Origin: Sporosarcina luteola
GTDB taxonomy: Bacteria > Bacillota > Bacilli > Bacillales_A > Planococcaceae
Reading direction: 5' to 3'
DNA: 64,000 nucleotides
Assembly: GCA_014204635.1 (NCBI GenBank)
Contig: JACHLS010000008.1
Coordinates: 62,001 to 126,000, forward strand
The translations under genes were made by a program, and so were the position numbers. The number at the start of each line of letters is the position of its first letter. Position 1 is the first letter of the stretch. Shown piece by piece: positions 18,969 to 28,689 of this stretch. A model generated the notes under the pieces. The model searched no databases and was not told the origin of the DNA. It saw only the letters and a program-made list of their open reading frames with translations.

Positions 18969-20780
18969 TTATTGGACCATTCTGTTCTCAATAAAATCTT
19001 TCAAGACATGAACAGCCATGACACAATCATTCAAGTCTGTCCATTCTTCTGGATTGTGGCTAATCCCCTTTTGGCTGCGCACAAAAATCATGGCAGCTGG
19101 AACTTCCCGGCCGACCACCATGGCATCATGCCCCGCTCCACTCACCAGTTCCAACGGTTCCAGTTCAAAACGTGCGACGGATTCTTTTAAACCAGCAGTG
19201 AGCAGCGGTTCGATCAGCAGCGGATCAACTGCTAACATTTCTTCATGGCTTACGCTGACGTTGTATTGCTTCCCTGCCGACTGCGCCATTTCAATAATAG
19301 CTTCCACCAGGTGCTCCCGTTCATCCAGCAAGATGTCCCGCACGTCAACCGTCAACTCGACTTTCTGCGCAATGACGTTAATGCCATTCGGATAAACATT
19401 CAATTTACCGACGGTTGCGACTGCCGTTTCGCTAAATCGCCTTGGCAAGTCTGCTAATTGATGCATAAACGAACCAGCTGCCACAACAGGATCTTTCCGG
19501 TCATCCATCGGTGTATTCCCCGCATGTCCCGCTTCTCCATTAAAGGTAATATTCATCCATACCGGACCAGCAATCCCTTTAACGACCCCGACAGGCAAAT
19601 TGTGCTGTTCCAACCGCTTTCCTTGTTCAATATGCACTTCCACAAACAGCTCGATCTCATTCATGCTTCGTTTGGCTTGCCATACACCGTTCAATGAAGT
19701 TCCATATTGCTCCATGACCGCAGCAAAGGAGTTTCCTTCTGCATCTTTCAACCGGGCTGTCTCTTCCGCAATCAATTTTCCAACCATTGCGTGGCTTCCC
19801 GTCAAGCCAGTACCGAATCTAGACCCTTCTTCATCAGAAAAAATGACAACTTCATAGGACGTTTCCGGCTGATATCCGGATGACTTCCACGCCTCCACTA
19901 CCTCCAATGCTGCAATGACTCCAAGCGGCCCATCGAAATTCCCTCCGTTCGGCACACTATCCACGTGGGAGCCGGATAAAATGACTCGCTGATCATCCTT
20001 GCCTTTCAAGCGCCCAAATACATTGCCAATGCCGTCTTCCCTTACGTCCAAGCCCGCTTCTTTCATCCAGCCCTTCACGAGTTGCTTCGCATCCTTCTCT
20101 TCTTTTGAAAAACCAGGCCGGTCCACTCCCCCGTCCTTCGTCTGTCCAATCGCGGACAGTTCATTCAAACGCCTCGCGATTCGATTTCCATTTATCCCTC
20201 CGTGCGAAAGGGCTTCATCATAATCTGCCATCAAGCAGTCATATAGTTGTTCGTTCATTATCCTAACCTCACTTTTCTGTTTGTTACTCATCATTGGTTT
20301 TTCAGGATAAGTGCGTCTCCACTTGTCGAATAGATAATAAAACAGCATCGGCAATACCGATAAAATAGTAAAAAGAACAGCCAGCTCCAAGAAGAGGGAA
20401 TTGATCTGATAGACAGGTGTTTTCAGATCCATCAAATCCTTGATCGGGTCCGCTCCCAAAGAAAGAAGAATGAGGGCAAACACGAGTTCAAATCCCCAAG
20501 TCCTGAGCCGGATGATTTTTTCGGGAAATTCTACTTGCAGCCAAGTTTCAAAAGGAAGTTTTTTTGCCGAATAAGAGGACATCCACTTATGCAAGCCAAA
20601 GCCGGTAATACAGATGATCCCTAACAACAGCAATTCCAGTATTGGATAACTGAGTATTTGGTTCAACAGAATAGTCAAGGCGCACAGCACTGCAAGCGCA
20701 AGTAGTAGGATGCTTCCTTTCTGCTTCCATTCTACTTTCCGCCCCACTCCTTGCTTCTCCGTCACTTGCTTTATTGTCAT
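18969..20780 (-). CDS. Membrane domain fused to an M20 N-carbamoylase/allantoate amidohydrolase-type hydrolase
   Basis: 603 aa in one frame. Residues 1-174 contain four transmembrane helices (about 22-40, 47-64, 96-112, 128-151) and match no family I know. Residues 175-603 are a complete M20C zinc hydrolase of the AllC/AmaB/N-carbamoyl-L-amino-acid hydrolase type: SGSHVDSVPNGGNFDG, DEEGSRFG, VEVHIEQG, AGHAGNTPM, ISHNPEEW. These enzymes are normally soluble and about 410 aa, starting where MNEQLYDCL occurs here (base 20258). An AGTGAGG sequence lies before that ATG, so separate internal initiation is possible. The gene overlaps the NUDIX gene by 4 bases (ATGA). Confidence 0.8.
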   Translation of the reverse strand: MTIKQVTEKQGVGRKVEWKQKGSILLLALAVLCALTILLNQILSYPILELLLLGIICITGFGLHKWMSSYSAKKLPFETWLQVEFPEKIIRLRTWGFELVFALILLSLGADPIKDLMDLKTPVYQINSLFLELAVLFTILSVLPMLFYYLFDKWRRTYPEKPMMSNKQKSEVRIMNEQLYDCLMADYDEALSHGGINGNRIARRLNELSAIGQTKDGGVDRPGFSKEEKDAKQLVKGWMKEAGLDVREDGIGNVFGRLKGKDDQRVILSGSHVDSVPNGGNFDGPLGVIAALEVVEAWKSSGYQPETSYEVVIFSDEEGSRFGTGLTGSHAMVGKLIAEETARLKDAEGNSFAAVMEQYGTSLNGVWQAKRSMNEIELFVEVHIEQGKRLEQHNLPVGVVKGIAGPVWMNITFNGEAGHAGNTPMDDRKDPVVAAGSFMHQLADLPRRFSETAVATVGKLNVYPNGINVIAQKVELTVDVRDILLDEREHLVEAIIEMAQSAGKQYNVSVSHEEMLAVDPLLIEPLLTAGLKESVARFELEPLELVSGAGHDAMVVGREVPAAMIFVRSQKGISHNPEEWTDLNDCVMAVHVLKDFIENRMVQ

Positions 20781-21259
20781 ACCTTCCGATCCAGCTTCAC
20801 ATGGAATTCGGGATGCGTGACATAATCCATATACCTGACATTCCCATCAAACGATAAATACGCTTGGAAGCGCGTTCGATAAGCAGGAGCGGTGACATAA
20901 TCGAGGACTTGTTCCTTTTGAACCCACCGGCAATCGGATGTCTCTTCGGAAGTGCGCAGCTCGCCGCCAATCGGATTACACGCAAAATCCATCATTACTT
21001 TCGTTGGCACGTCTGTTATGCCATCATACCCTTTATGTATGGCCGTATTAGAATATATCCCGATGAGTGTCGATACTTCAACATCGATGCCGCTTTCCTC
21101 CTTCACTTCTCGGACGACGGCATCCATTATATTCTCTCCCACTTCCACTTGTCCCCCAGGAAACACCCAACCGCCATGTTGCGTTTTGACGAGTAAAATA
21201 TGACCTTGTTTGTCTTCTACAATTCCTCCAGCTGCTACAATATGTGTTGGCATTGCCAT
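20777..21259 (-). CDS. NUDIX hydrolase
   Basis: 160 aa. NUDIX box starting GGQVEVGENIMDAVVREVKE and continuing ESGI, with the metal-binding Glu residues in place (about residues 35-57). These enzymes split nucleoside diphosphates linked to another group. The ATG at 21259 follows AAGGAAGGGG; the longer frame would run into the upstream phosphatase gene. It lies 22 bases after that gene and overlaps the next one, so all three form a minus-strand operon. Confidence 0.85.
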   Translation of the reverse strand: MAMPTHIVAAGGIVEDKQGHILLVKTQHGGWVFPGGQVEVGENIMDAVVREVKEESGIDVEVSTLIGIYSNTAIHKGYDGITDVPTKVMMDFACNPIGGELRTSEETSDCRWVQKEQVLDYVTAPAYRTRFQAYLSFDGNVRYMDYVTHPEFHVKLDRKV

Positions 21260-21281
21260 TTCCCTATCCCCTTCCTTTTTA

Positions 21282-22355
21282 TCATTCAAAACATTCATTC
21301 GGTATCCAGCCGACACTTCCATTTTCCGTCTTGACGAGAGTGAAACCTTCGCATGCATTATTTACAATGGAGACGGATTCCCCTTCTTCCACACTGAGGA
21401 ATGTTGTGCTCACATCGCTTTTACACATGCCGTTGACGATATACTCATTCTTCACCCATTGCTGGATACCCAAGTTTTTATTTTCACACAGAGTAAAATA
21501 CAGTTCTCTCTGCATCACTTCTACCTCGTAGTTCGGATAGGTAACGGTTCCACAGTTATTCGTCTTATCCTTATGGGATCGCACGATGACTGTAATCGGC
21601 AGTTCATCCACATAGGTATACGAAATATCACCGCCCTCCCAGATAAGCGCATTCAACTGGCCATCCCGTTTAATGCAGTTCCCTCCATCGAGCGCAATCA
21701 CTTTTTTGGTTTCATCAATAACTGGCGAATTGGAACTGATAGCGGCAGCCCGGTAATTGACGACCGGCCAATGCCCGACAATGACTGGCTTGTCCACCAT
21801 ATGTCCCTGCTCATAGAAGGAAGCCATCGACAAAGCGTTTACCAAGCTCGTATGCTGCCAATCAGGCCGATTCTCAATACCTGCGTGGATGACAATAAAT
21901 TCATCCGTCTCAAATGCGACAGGTAAATTTTCCAGCCAGTCAAGCAATTCACCGTAATAGGCTCGATAAAATGCCCCCAGCTCTAGCAATGAGGAAAAGT
22001 CATCAAGTTGTGCATCATGCTGTTCTAGCATTTCATTCAGTATGGAATAGGGTTGTTTCACGATATAGTTTTTAATGCCTTCCACATTAGCAAAGACAGA
22101 ACGGTGAAGGATGTCACAATTACCTTTTGTAATGAAGACACGTTCTGATCCGGCAGCCAGCTCCCTAGCAAAGGCAACCGTCCCGAGACTATCTGGCCCT
22201 TTCTCACACAGGTCTCCATTGATAAATAGGTAATCTTCCTGCGTATACTTCACTTTTTCAAGCAGTCGTTTAAATAAGGGTAAATTTGCGTGGATGTCCG
22301 AACTAATAATGACCCGTCTGCGTTGATCCAAATCGATTCTGCGTATGTCTATCAC
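21282..22355 (-). CDS. Calcineurin-like metallophosphatase with C-terminal SH3-like domain
   Basis: 357 aa. Residues 12-240 have the metallophosphoesterase motifs SSDIHAN (D, H), FINGDLCEKGPDS (GD), TKGNCD (GNxx variant), VIHAGIENR and IVGHWPVV. This set resembles bacterial PrpA/PP1-like serine/threonine or diadenosine-tetraphosphate phosphatases. The last 60 residues (SVEEGESVSIV, GSVGWIPNECF) read like an SH3-type beta barrel, unusual for the family. First gene of the three-gene minus-strand operon. Actual substrate unknown. Confidence 0.8.
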   Translation of the reverse strand: MIDIRRIDLDQRRRVIISSDIHANLPLFKRLLEKVKYTQEDYLFINGDLCEKGPDSLGTVAFARELAAGSERVFITKGNCDILHRSVFANVEGIKNYIVKQPYSILNEMLEQHDAQLDDFSSLLELGAFYRAYYGELLDWLENLPVAFETDEFIVIHAGIENRPDWQHTSLVNALSMASFYEQGHMVDKPVIVGHWPVVNYRAAAISSNSPVIDETKKVIALDGGNCIKRDGQLNALIWEGGDISYTYVDELPITVIVRSHKDKTNNCGTVTYPNYEVEVMQRELYFTLCENKNLGIQQWVKNEYIVNGMCKSDVSTTFLSVEEGESVSIVNNACEGFTLVKTENGSVGWIPNECFE

Positions 22356-22569
22356 GATAGGTTCCCTCCCCTCACTTACACCACTTCATCACTACAAGCT
22401 TATCACATCCGTTCACAGATTTATTATAATAGATTGAAACTAATACCATAGATATAGAATGTAATTCACTAAAAATTAGTATACTGGTAAGGAGAGGAGC
22501 GATGGCAAATGGGCATTCGGAATGTAAAGCACCACCTGTAATTTAAACATCATTACAGGAGGAATGAAA

Positions 22570-23319
22570 ATGACGACAAAGAACACATGGGCCCTTTCCT
22601 TTTATCAAAAACAGTTTGAATGGCTCGATTCGAATTTAGAAGATAAAATGAAGGATGATATAGAACGGCAAGTGGATGGGGTGAAAGAGCAGATCGGCCG
22701 GCCATTTGAAACGATGCTGGAAATCGGCGCCGGCTGGGGAATTCTCGCAAGGGGGCTTTCCAAGCGTGGCGTGAAAATGACAACGCTCGAACTTGTTCCG
22801 GAATTGGTCGCCTTCGCGAAAAGCCGCTCTCCAAAGACGATCGAAATCCATCAAGGAGATTTTTACACATACGAGCTCCAGGAGCAGTTTGATGTCGTTG
22901 GGTACTTCGATGGATTCGGCATCGGAACAGATGAGGATCAGCTGTTCCTCTTGGAGCGCATAGCAAGTTGGATGAAAGAAGACGGTTGTGCCTTGATCGA
23001 TATATACCAGCCTACGCATTGGCAACGGGCGGCTGGCCAAGAAATGAAGTTTGAGCGTGCCTGCCGAAGATATGAATTCGATGAGGCTAATAGCCGGATG
23101 CTCGATACATGGTGGCCCATCGACAAACCAGCCGAAGCTGTCACCCAATCCTTGCGATGCTACACCATTGTTGAAATCACCGATCTTTGCAAACTGGCGG
23201 GTCTGCAAATCACAGGTATTTTTCCTGGCGGCATGATGGATTATAACGATTGGGTCTACCATTCCCTGGCGTCTCTCTCCGATTGCTTAGCGTATCGAAT
23301 TAAAGTAAAAAAAGCATAA
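22570..23319 (+). CDS. SAM-dependent methyltransferase
   Basis: 249 aa class I methyltransferase. Motif I appears as MLEIGAGWGILARGL (about residues 52-66), acidic motif II as LELVPEL, and motif post-I GYFDGFG. Helical N-terminus before the Rossmann core. The ATG at 22570 is chosen because AGGAGG ends 7 bases before it; the ATG at 22564 is one base away. Divergent from the phosphatase operon. Substrate unknown. Confidence 0.82.
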   Translation: MTTKNTWALSFYQKQFEWLDSNLEDKMKDDIERQVDGVKEQIGRPFETMLEIGAGWGILARGLSKRGVKMTTLELVPELVAFAKSRSPKTIEIHQGDFYTYELQEQFDVVGYFDGFGIGTDEDQLFLLERIASWMKEDGCALIDIYQPTHWQRAAGQEMKFERACRRYEFDEANSRMLDTWWPIDKPAEAVTQSLRCYTIVEITDLCKLAGLQITGIFPGGMMDYNDWVYHSLASLSDCLAYRIKVKKA

Positions 23320-23331
23320 CACCAACGGACA

Positions 23332-23384
23332 TACCCTCCCTGCTGGCATCATGAGAGTTAATTGATTCCAGTGGGGGTTTTTCA
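23332..23384 (+). terminator. Probable terminator of the methyltransferase gene
   Basis: Imperfect stem of ACCCTCCCTGCTGG with CCAGTGGGGGTTT and a T-run after it. The loop is long, so confidence is moderate. Confidence 0.5.
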
Positions 23385-23515
23385 TATTAGCTATTTACCA
23401 ACTTACTTATTTTATGGTCTAATAACAAGATTTTCGCTTCTGCTCAATTTCCACATAAATATGGTGAGTGACCTGTATAACTGACTCATTATCTATGAAA
23501 GTGTTGCATAATTAT

Positions 23516-23544
23516 TTTACAAATCTTTCATTCCATGTTATTGT
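23516..23544 (+). promoter_or_regulatory. Probable promoter of the tetR-hydrolase 1 unit
   Basis: TTTACA and TATTGT separated by 17 bases. The palindromic operator starts 8 bases downstream of the -10, at the expected transcription start. Confidence 0.5.
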
Positions 23545-23551
23545 CTATCTG

Positions 23552-23572
23552 ACAGACCGGTAGTCGGTCTTT
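23552..23572. promoter_or_regulatory. TetR-family operator 1 (before tetR)
   Basis: AGACCG-gtagt-CGGTCT, extended as ACAGACCG with CGGTCTTT. The same palindrome with the same 5-base spacing recurs at 26391 and 28690, each before a paralogous serine hydrolase, which is strong internal evidence for a shared repressor site. Confidence 0.85.
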
Positions 23573-23592
23573 GAAATAGAAGGAGAGATTGT

Positions 23593-24222
23593 ATGGACAA
23601 CAACACGTCAAAAAGAGAGGAAATTCTTCAAATCGCTCTTCAATTGTTCTTGGAAAAGGGATATGAGAATACGACAATTAATAATATTATTCAAGCAGCC
23701 AATGTTTCCAAGGGAGGAATGTATCATCACTTCAAATCGAAAGAGGAAATATTGGATGTTGTGATCCACCGTTTAATTGATGAAGACAGCGCACGATTTA
23801 AATCTATGATTGAAAACAAAGACATGTCTGCCATAGAAAAATTAAATGGGCTGTTCATGTTAACAGAACATATGCCCGAAAAGTTAGAAGAGGTTAATGA
23901 GTGCATAGCGAGAAACCAAGACTCTTTATTTGATTATCGAGCACAAGAATTAAGTAAGGAACGTTCCATCCCTTATATCATAGAAATCATCAGACAGGGG
24001 ATCGAAGAGAACACTTTTCAAACAGACTATCCTGAAGAGATAGGGGAATTTTTCTATCTCCTTACCAATTCAATTTTTGTTGACAAGCAGAAAAATGCCG
24101 ACAACAAGAAAATAGAGCAGAAAATAAATGCGTTCGTACATATTATCAGTCAATCGTTATGCATTCGGGCCGAAGAATTAACACCGATGAAAAAGAGTAT
24201 GCTGGATCAAATTATTAAATAA
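23593..24222 (+). CDS. TetR-family transcriptional repressor
   Basis: 209 aa. N-terminal helix-turn-helix (residues 8-55: REEILQIALQLFLEKGYENT, then VSKGGMYHHFKSKEEIL), C-terminal helical ligand/dimerisation domain without a recognised ligand type. AGAAGGAGAG precedes the ATG. Its own promoter carries the palindrome at 23552, so it is very likely autoregulated, and the two further copies of the palindrome point to direct control of the three downstream hydrolase genes. It ends 11 bases before hydrolase 1, with which it should be co-transcribed. Confidence 0.88.
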   Translation: MDNNTSKREEILQIALQLFLEKGYENTTINNIIQAANVSKGGMYHHFKSKEEILDVVIHRLIDEDSARFKSMIENKDMSAIEKLNGLFMLTEHMPEKLEEVNECIARNQDSLFDYRAQELSKERSIPYIIEIIRQGIEENTFQTDYPEEIGEFFYLLTNSIFVDKQKNADNKKIEQKINAFVHIISQSLCIRAEELTPMKKSMLDQIIK

Positions 24223-24233
24223 AGGATGGATTG

Positions 24234-26147
24234 ATGAAAAAACTACTTTTATTCATGATGATCGGATTTTTATTCATTCCAGCAACTATATTGGCAAAAG
24301 AAGAAAGAGTGCTGCCTTCTGGAATGCCAGTTCAGGATCTGGAACAAACCGTTGATCACATAATGGAAAAGTATATTGGAAAAGACATGCCAGGTATTGC
24401 CGTTGCTATTGTTCAAGATGGAGAGGTCGCTCTGTTAAAAGGGTATGGCCTGTCAGATATGGAGAGCAACATACCTGTAGACCCTGAAAAAACAATTTTT
24501 GAAGCTGCTTCTGTTTCTAAGCTCTATACATGGACTGCGGTCATGCAACTGGCAGAGCAAGGCAAACTAGATTTAGACGCTGACATTCTAGATTATTTGC
24601 CCAACAATTTTCTCACATTCCATTTCGATGAAAAAGTTACCATGCTGCACTTGATGAATCATACAGCTGGTTTTGAAGCAAAGGCGGAACATGCATTCAC
24701 TTATGATCCTAATCATATTATCTCACTGGAAGACTGGATGACGAACGAACAACAACCAAAACAAGTTCATAAACCTGGAACCATCACTTCCTACTCCAAC
24801 TACGGCACAGATTTAGCAGGGTATATCATCCAACGCGTATCTGGCCAGCCTTTTGAAGAGTACATGGAAGAACATGTTCTTGGAAAGCTGCAGATGAGGA
24901 ATTCGTCTTTCGAGCAAAATTACGAGCAGATGAGAACGGCATATGCCAGCAAAGGGTTCGGCTATATAAAAAATGGTGAACAATTTGAAAAAACACCAAC
25001 TATCTATATAAATGAACCCCCAGCTGGAGCCTTACACACAACAGCAAGTGACATGGCCCTCTTTATGCTCGCCCATTTAAATCAACAACAAACTGGCGAA
25101 TTCCACTTATTTCAAAACAAAGAAACACTCCGTACGATGCATGAACAATCTTATAGTCCAAATCCCCAGTTGCCAGGAAATGCTCACGGCTTTTGGGAAC
25201 GATTTAATGGAGAGCACAGGTTGATTGAACATACTGGAAATTCACTAGGCTACACGGCTATGCTGTCTTTACTCCCAGAACAACATTTCGGGATGGCCTT
25301 TCTCACAAATGTTGCGAACGAATCATCCAGTTTACGAATCGATTTGTATAACGCTCTTGTAGGTGTTGTAAAAAAACAAATCTCAATCACCAGCAGTGAA
25401 AGGGATGAACTTGTACAAGGGACATATCGTATGGCACGTGGAGTTTATTCTAACTTTTTAAGCTTTACACCTGTCATAAGCAATCGTGATGTTACGATTA
25501 AAAGGAATAAACACGGGGGAATACATGTCTCGATTCCTGATGAAGAACAACCTATCCATTATGTTGAAACAGCCCCGTTTTTCTATGAACGAGTTAGCGA
25601 TGGGTTGACCTCTATGGATCAATCAGGAGTAGATGTAAGCCGGCTGGCGTTTGAAGTGGATCAAGAACAAAAAATAACCAAAATGTCCTTTGGAGTAGAC
25701 GCTGACTTACTCCCTGTAAACATGCTGGACCGTTCATCTACAAACATCATTCTAGTTACTCTATATTTACTAACTTTTCTTTTGTATACTCTTTTCTTTC
25801 TTATGCATTGGTTCAGAAGAATTTTCAAATCAAGAAAAGGTCGAGTTGTTTCATTATCTGCTAGTTACCGGTACACAGCCATTTTAGCAGGTACAGGAAT
25901 GCTTATTTTCGTGAATAATATTATATTATTTTTACGGGCAACTACAGATCATACCCAAAGCATGTCACCTTTGCGTCTGCACATAGCCATCAATTGGCTA
26001 TTGCCTCTTGCAATAGTTGTTTGCGGCTATTGTGTGCTGAAAAACAGTAAGCAAGCAACACTCTCAACAAAAATATTTCAATTCCTGTTGATTTTCGTAT
26101 CCATACTATTTTCATTATTCTTATTGCATTTCCGCTTTTTATATTAA
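24234..26147 (+). CDS. Membrane-anchored serine hydrolase, beta-lactamase/PBP class C family, copy 1
   Basis: 637 aa. Signal peptide (residues 1-21), then an S12-type serine beta-lactamase fold: nucleophile S93 in SVSK (K96), Y187-S-N, and H333-T-G in the third motif. Residues about 505-637 hold four transmembrane helices, so the catalytic domain faces outside and is tethered at its C-terminus. Family members are D,D-carboxypeptidases, D-amino-acid peptidases or esterases; the exact activity cannot be told. ATG 24234 follows AAAGGATGG; a TTG sits three bases earlier. Copies 2 and 3 have HGG where this copy has HTG. Co-transcribed with tetR. Confidence 0.85.
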   Translation: MKKLLLFMMIGFLFIPATILAKEERVLPSGMPVQDLEQTVDHIMEKYIGKDMPGIAVAIVQDGEVALLKGYGLSDMESNIPVDPEKTIFEAASVSKLYTWTAVMQLAEQGKLDLDADILDYLPNNFLTFHFDEKVTMLHLMNHTAGFEAKAEHAFTYDPNHIISLEDWMTNEQQPKQVHKPGTITSYSNYGTDLAGYIIQRVSGQPFEEYMEEHVLGKLQMRNSSFEQNYEQMRTAYASKGFGYIKNGEQFEKTPTIYINEPPAGALHTTASDMALFMLAHLNQQQTGEFHLFQNKETLRTMHEQSYSPNPQLPGNAHGFWERFNGEHRLIEHTGNSLGYTAMLSLLPEQHFGMAFLTNVANESSSLRIDLYNALVGVVKKQISITSSERDELVQGTYRMARGVYSNFLSFTPVISNRDVTIKRNKHGGIHVSIPDEEQPIHYVETAPFFYERVSDGLTSMDQSGVDVSRLAFEVDQEQKITKMSFGVDADLLPVNMLDRSSTNIILVTLYLLTFLLYTLFFLMHWFRRIFKSRKGRVVSLSASYRYTAILAGTGMLIFVNNIILFLRATTDHTQSMSPLRLHIAINWLLPLAIVVCGYCVLKNSKQATLSTKIFQFLLIFVSILFSLFLLHFRFLY

Positions 26148-26390
26148 GTTTGACACTATACGTTGAAACGGCAATACGCTAGAGTTGTCCCTATTCCTTC
26201 ATGTCCAACCACTATTCGGTTTTTGTTTGTTGCAACACTGAGTATAGCAAGAGTATAGCGCCAACTCCCCTCCTGGTTAAAACTACGGCGTAAAGCAAAT
26301 CTTGGTTAATGGAAGGGGTGTCACGTTAACACAAAGCTTGTGCGCCAAAGGTTCAATAGTTTATTTTCAATGTATATTTCTAACTATTTT

Positions 26391-26411
26391 ACAGACCGGT
26401 GTTCGGTCTGT
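26391..26411. promoter_or_regulatory. TetR-family operator 2 (before hydrolase 2)
   Basis: Perfect 8-bp arms ACAGACCG-gtgtt-CGGTCTGT, 130 bases before the start of hydrolase 2. The gap 26148-26540 holds no gene and appears to be this copy's own promoter region. Confidence 0.88.
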
Positions 26412-26540
26412 GAATTTGAAAGAAGCTTATTAACGACATAACGTTCTTAGGCCATTCTGTCATTTGTGGCCAACTGTTTTGTTTTAACAAACCTATATAA
26501 AAACATGCTTAACCAAATTAAAAGATAATGAGGTATATTG

Positions 26541-28451
26541 ATGAGAAAACTACTATTACTAGCATTAATTGGATTGTTATTAATGCCAACAAATGCATTC
26601 GCCAAGAATAACATACTTCCTTCCGGCATGCCCGTGGAGAATGTGGAACAAACTGTTGATCAGATTATGGAAAAATATATTGGTAAAAATATACCCGGTG
26701 CTGCAATTGCCGTTGTTCTAGATGGAGAAGTCATTCTATTAAAAGGGTATGGCCAGTCAGACATTGAGAAAGACATACCCGTAGATCCGGAGAGAACAAT
26801 TTTTGAAGCTGCCTCTGTTTCTAAAATTTATACTTGGAGTGCGGTTATGCAATTGGTAGAGCAAGGCAAATTAGATCTGGACGCTGACATTCGAGAATAT
26901 TTGCCTAGCAATTTTCTCAAATTAAAATTCGATGAAAAAGTTACCATGCTGCATTTGATGAATCATACAGCAGGTTTCGAAGAGAAAACTGAATATTTAT
27001 TCACTTATGATCCAAAAGATATTATCTCGTTGGATGACTATATGTTGAATCAAAAACAGCCAAAACAAGTCCATAAACCTGGCGCCATCACTGCTTACTC
27101 TAATTACAGCACAGCTCTAGCAGGTTATATCATTCAACTCGTATCCGGCCAGCCTTTTGAAGAATATATGCAGGACCATGTGCTTGGAAAGCTACAGATG
27201 GATAATTCTTCTTTTGTACAAAATTGGGAGCAGATGAAAACTACAATTGCCAGCAAAGGATTTGGTTACGAAAAGAACGGCGACCATTTTGAAACAGCAC
27301 CGAATATTTATGTATCAGAAAGTCCAGCAGGTTCCTTAAACACTACAGCAAGTGACATGGCCAACTTCATGCTTGCACATTTAAATCCACAACAAACGGG
27401 CGATCTTCAGTTATTCCAAGATAAAGAAACACTTCGCACAATGCATGAACAATCCTACAGTCCAAATCCCCAGTTGCCAGGGAATGCCCACGGCTTTTGG
27501 GAACGATTTCAAGGAGAACATCGTATGATTGAGCATGGTGGCAATTTGTTAGGCTACACGGCTTTGTTATCCTTACTCCCGGAACAGAACTTTGGGCTGG
27601 CGTTTCTAACAAATGTTGCGAACGAATCATCCAACCTACGAGTCGATCTATACAATGCACTAGTAGGCAATGAGAAAAAAACAATTTCAGTCACTCGGAG
27701 TCAAAATGATCAAACGGTGCAAGGGACTTATCGAGTGGCACGTGGCGTTTATTCTAACTTTATAAGGTTTTTACCTGTCTTGGGTAATGACAGCGATTAT
27801 AAAGTAAAAAAACATAAAGAAGGAGGAATTAATCTCTGGACTCCCTTTAAAGAAAAACTTCATTATGTTGAAACAGCCCCATTTTTTTACGAACGAGTTG
27901 GCGAAGACTTGTCACTTATGGATCAACTTGGATTTGATATGAGTCGGATGGCGTTTGAAGTGGATGATAAACAAAACATAAGCAAAATGACCTTTGGAGT
28001 CATCGCTGACAACATTCCTGTAAAGCTAATGGATCGAGTTTCTACCAATATGGTGTTACTTTCTATGTGCCTACTTACGTTTATATTGTACACGCTTTTC
28101 TTTGTCGTTCGTTTGATCAGACGCCTGTTCAAATCTAAAAATGGAACAGCATCTCCTAGTTCAACAAGTCACCGATTCACAGCGATACTTGCCGGCATAG
28201 GTATTCTTGTTTTTGTAAACTTGGCTATCTTATTTTTTCGCTTTATGTCAGACCCATTTCAAGGGTTGGGGCCTCTAAACATTCATATAGGCATCAATTG
28301 GCTGTTCCCAATTGCGACTCTAGTTTGCAGTTATTTTATTCTAAAAAATCTCAAACAAGCAACACTCGCCGGAAGGTTATTTCAGATAGTGTTGATTCTT
28401 ATATCAATACTATTCACTATATTCTTATATCATTTCCACTTCTTGTTTTAA
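26541..28451 (+). CDS. Membrane-anchored serine hydrolase, beta-lactamase/PBP class C family, copy 2
   Basis: 636 aa, closely similar to copies 1 and 3 along its whole length, including the signal peptide (LLALIGLLLMPTNAFA), SVSK, YSNY, IEHGGN and the four C-terminal membrane helices. Copy-specific differences cluster in the region after the catalytic domain (about 400-450), where copy 2 lacks the EEQPI segment shared by 1 and 3. TGAGGT precedes the ATG at 26541; the TTG three bases earlier is less likely. It has its own operator/promoter and a hairpin downstream. Confidence 0.85.
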   Translation: MRKLLLLALIGLLLMPTNAFAKNNILPSGMPVENVEQTVDQIMEKYIGKNIPGAAIAVVLDGEVILLKGYGQSDIEKDIPVDPERTIFEAASVSKIYTWSAVMQLVEQGKLDLDADIREYLPSNFLKLKFDEKVTMLHLMNHTAGFEEKTEYLFTYDPKDIISLDDYMLNQKQPKQVHKPGAITAYSNYSTALAGYIIQLVSGQPFEEYMQDHVLGKLQMDNSSFVQNWEQMKTTIASKGFGYEKNGDHFETAPNIYVSESPAGSLNTTASDMANFMLAHLNPQQTGDLQLFQDKETLRTMHEQSYSPNPQLPGNAHGFWERFQGEHRMIEHGGNLLGYTALLSLLPEQNFGLAFLTNVANESSNLRVDLYNALVGNEKKTISVTRSQNDQTVQGTYRVARGVYSNFIRFLPVLGNDSDYKVKKHKEGGINLWTPFKEKLHYVETAPFFYERVGEDLSLMDQLGFDMSRMAFEVDDKQNISKMTFGVIADNIPVKLMDRVSTNMVLLSMCLLTFILYTLFFVVRLIRRLFKSKNGTASPSSTSHRFTAILAGIGILVFVNLAILFFRFMSDPFQGLGPLNIHIGINWLFPIATLVCSYFILKNLKQATLAGRLFQIVLILISILFTIFLYHFHFLF

Positions 28452-28498
28452 AATAAAGAGTTTGGCATTTAATTAACTAACTACCGCATGAATGATAA

Positions 28499-28527
28499 GG
28501 GAGGAGAATAGCCGATTCTTCTCCCTC
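28499..28527 (+). terminator. Hairpin after hydrolase 2
   Basis: GGGAGGAGAA pairs with TTCTTCTCCC (one G-T pair), followed by TCTCTTG. The tail is weakly U-rich. A near-identical hairpin follows hydrolase 3, so the duplication included the 3' end. Confidence 0.6.
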
Positions 28528-28689
28528 TCTTGCTTGAATGAATCAACTACCGTGCTCCTTTAAAGTCATAGATTAGCTGGAAGGATTGCTTTGTTATATC
28601 GGGGCTATGTTTGCTAATATGACTCGGCGATAGTTCAGTAATTAACTTTAATCTGTTACAATCCAATTTTTGCAAACTCCTCTTTATTA

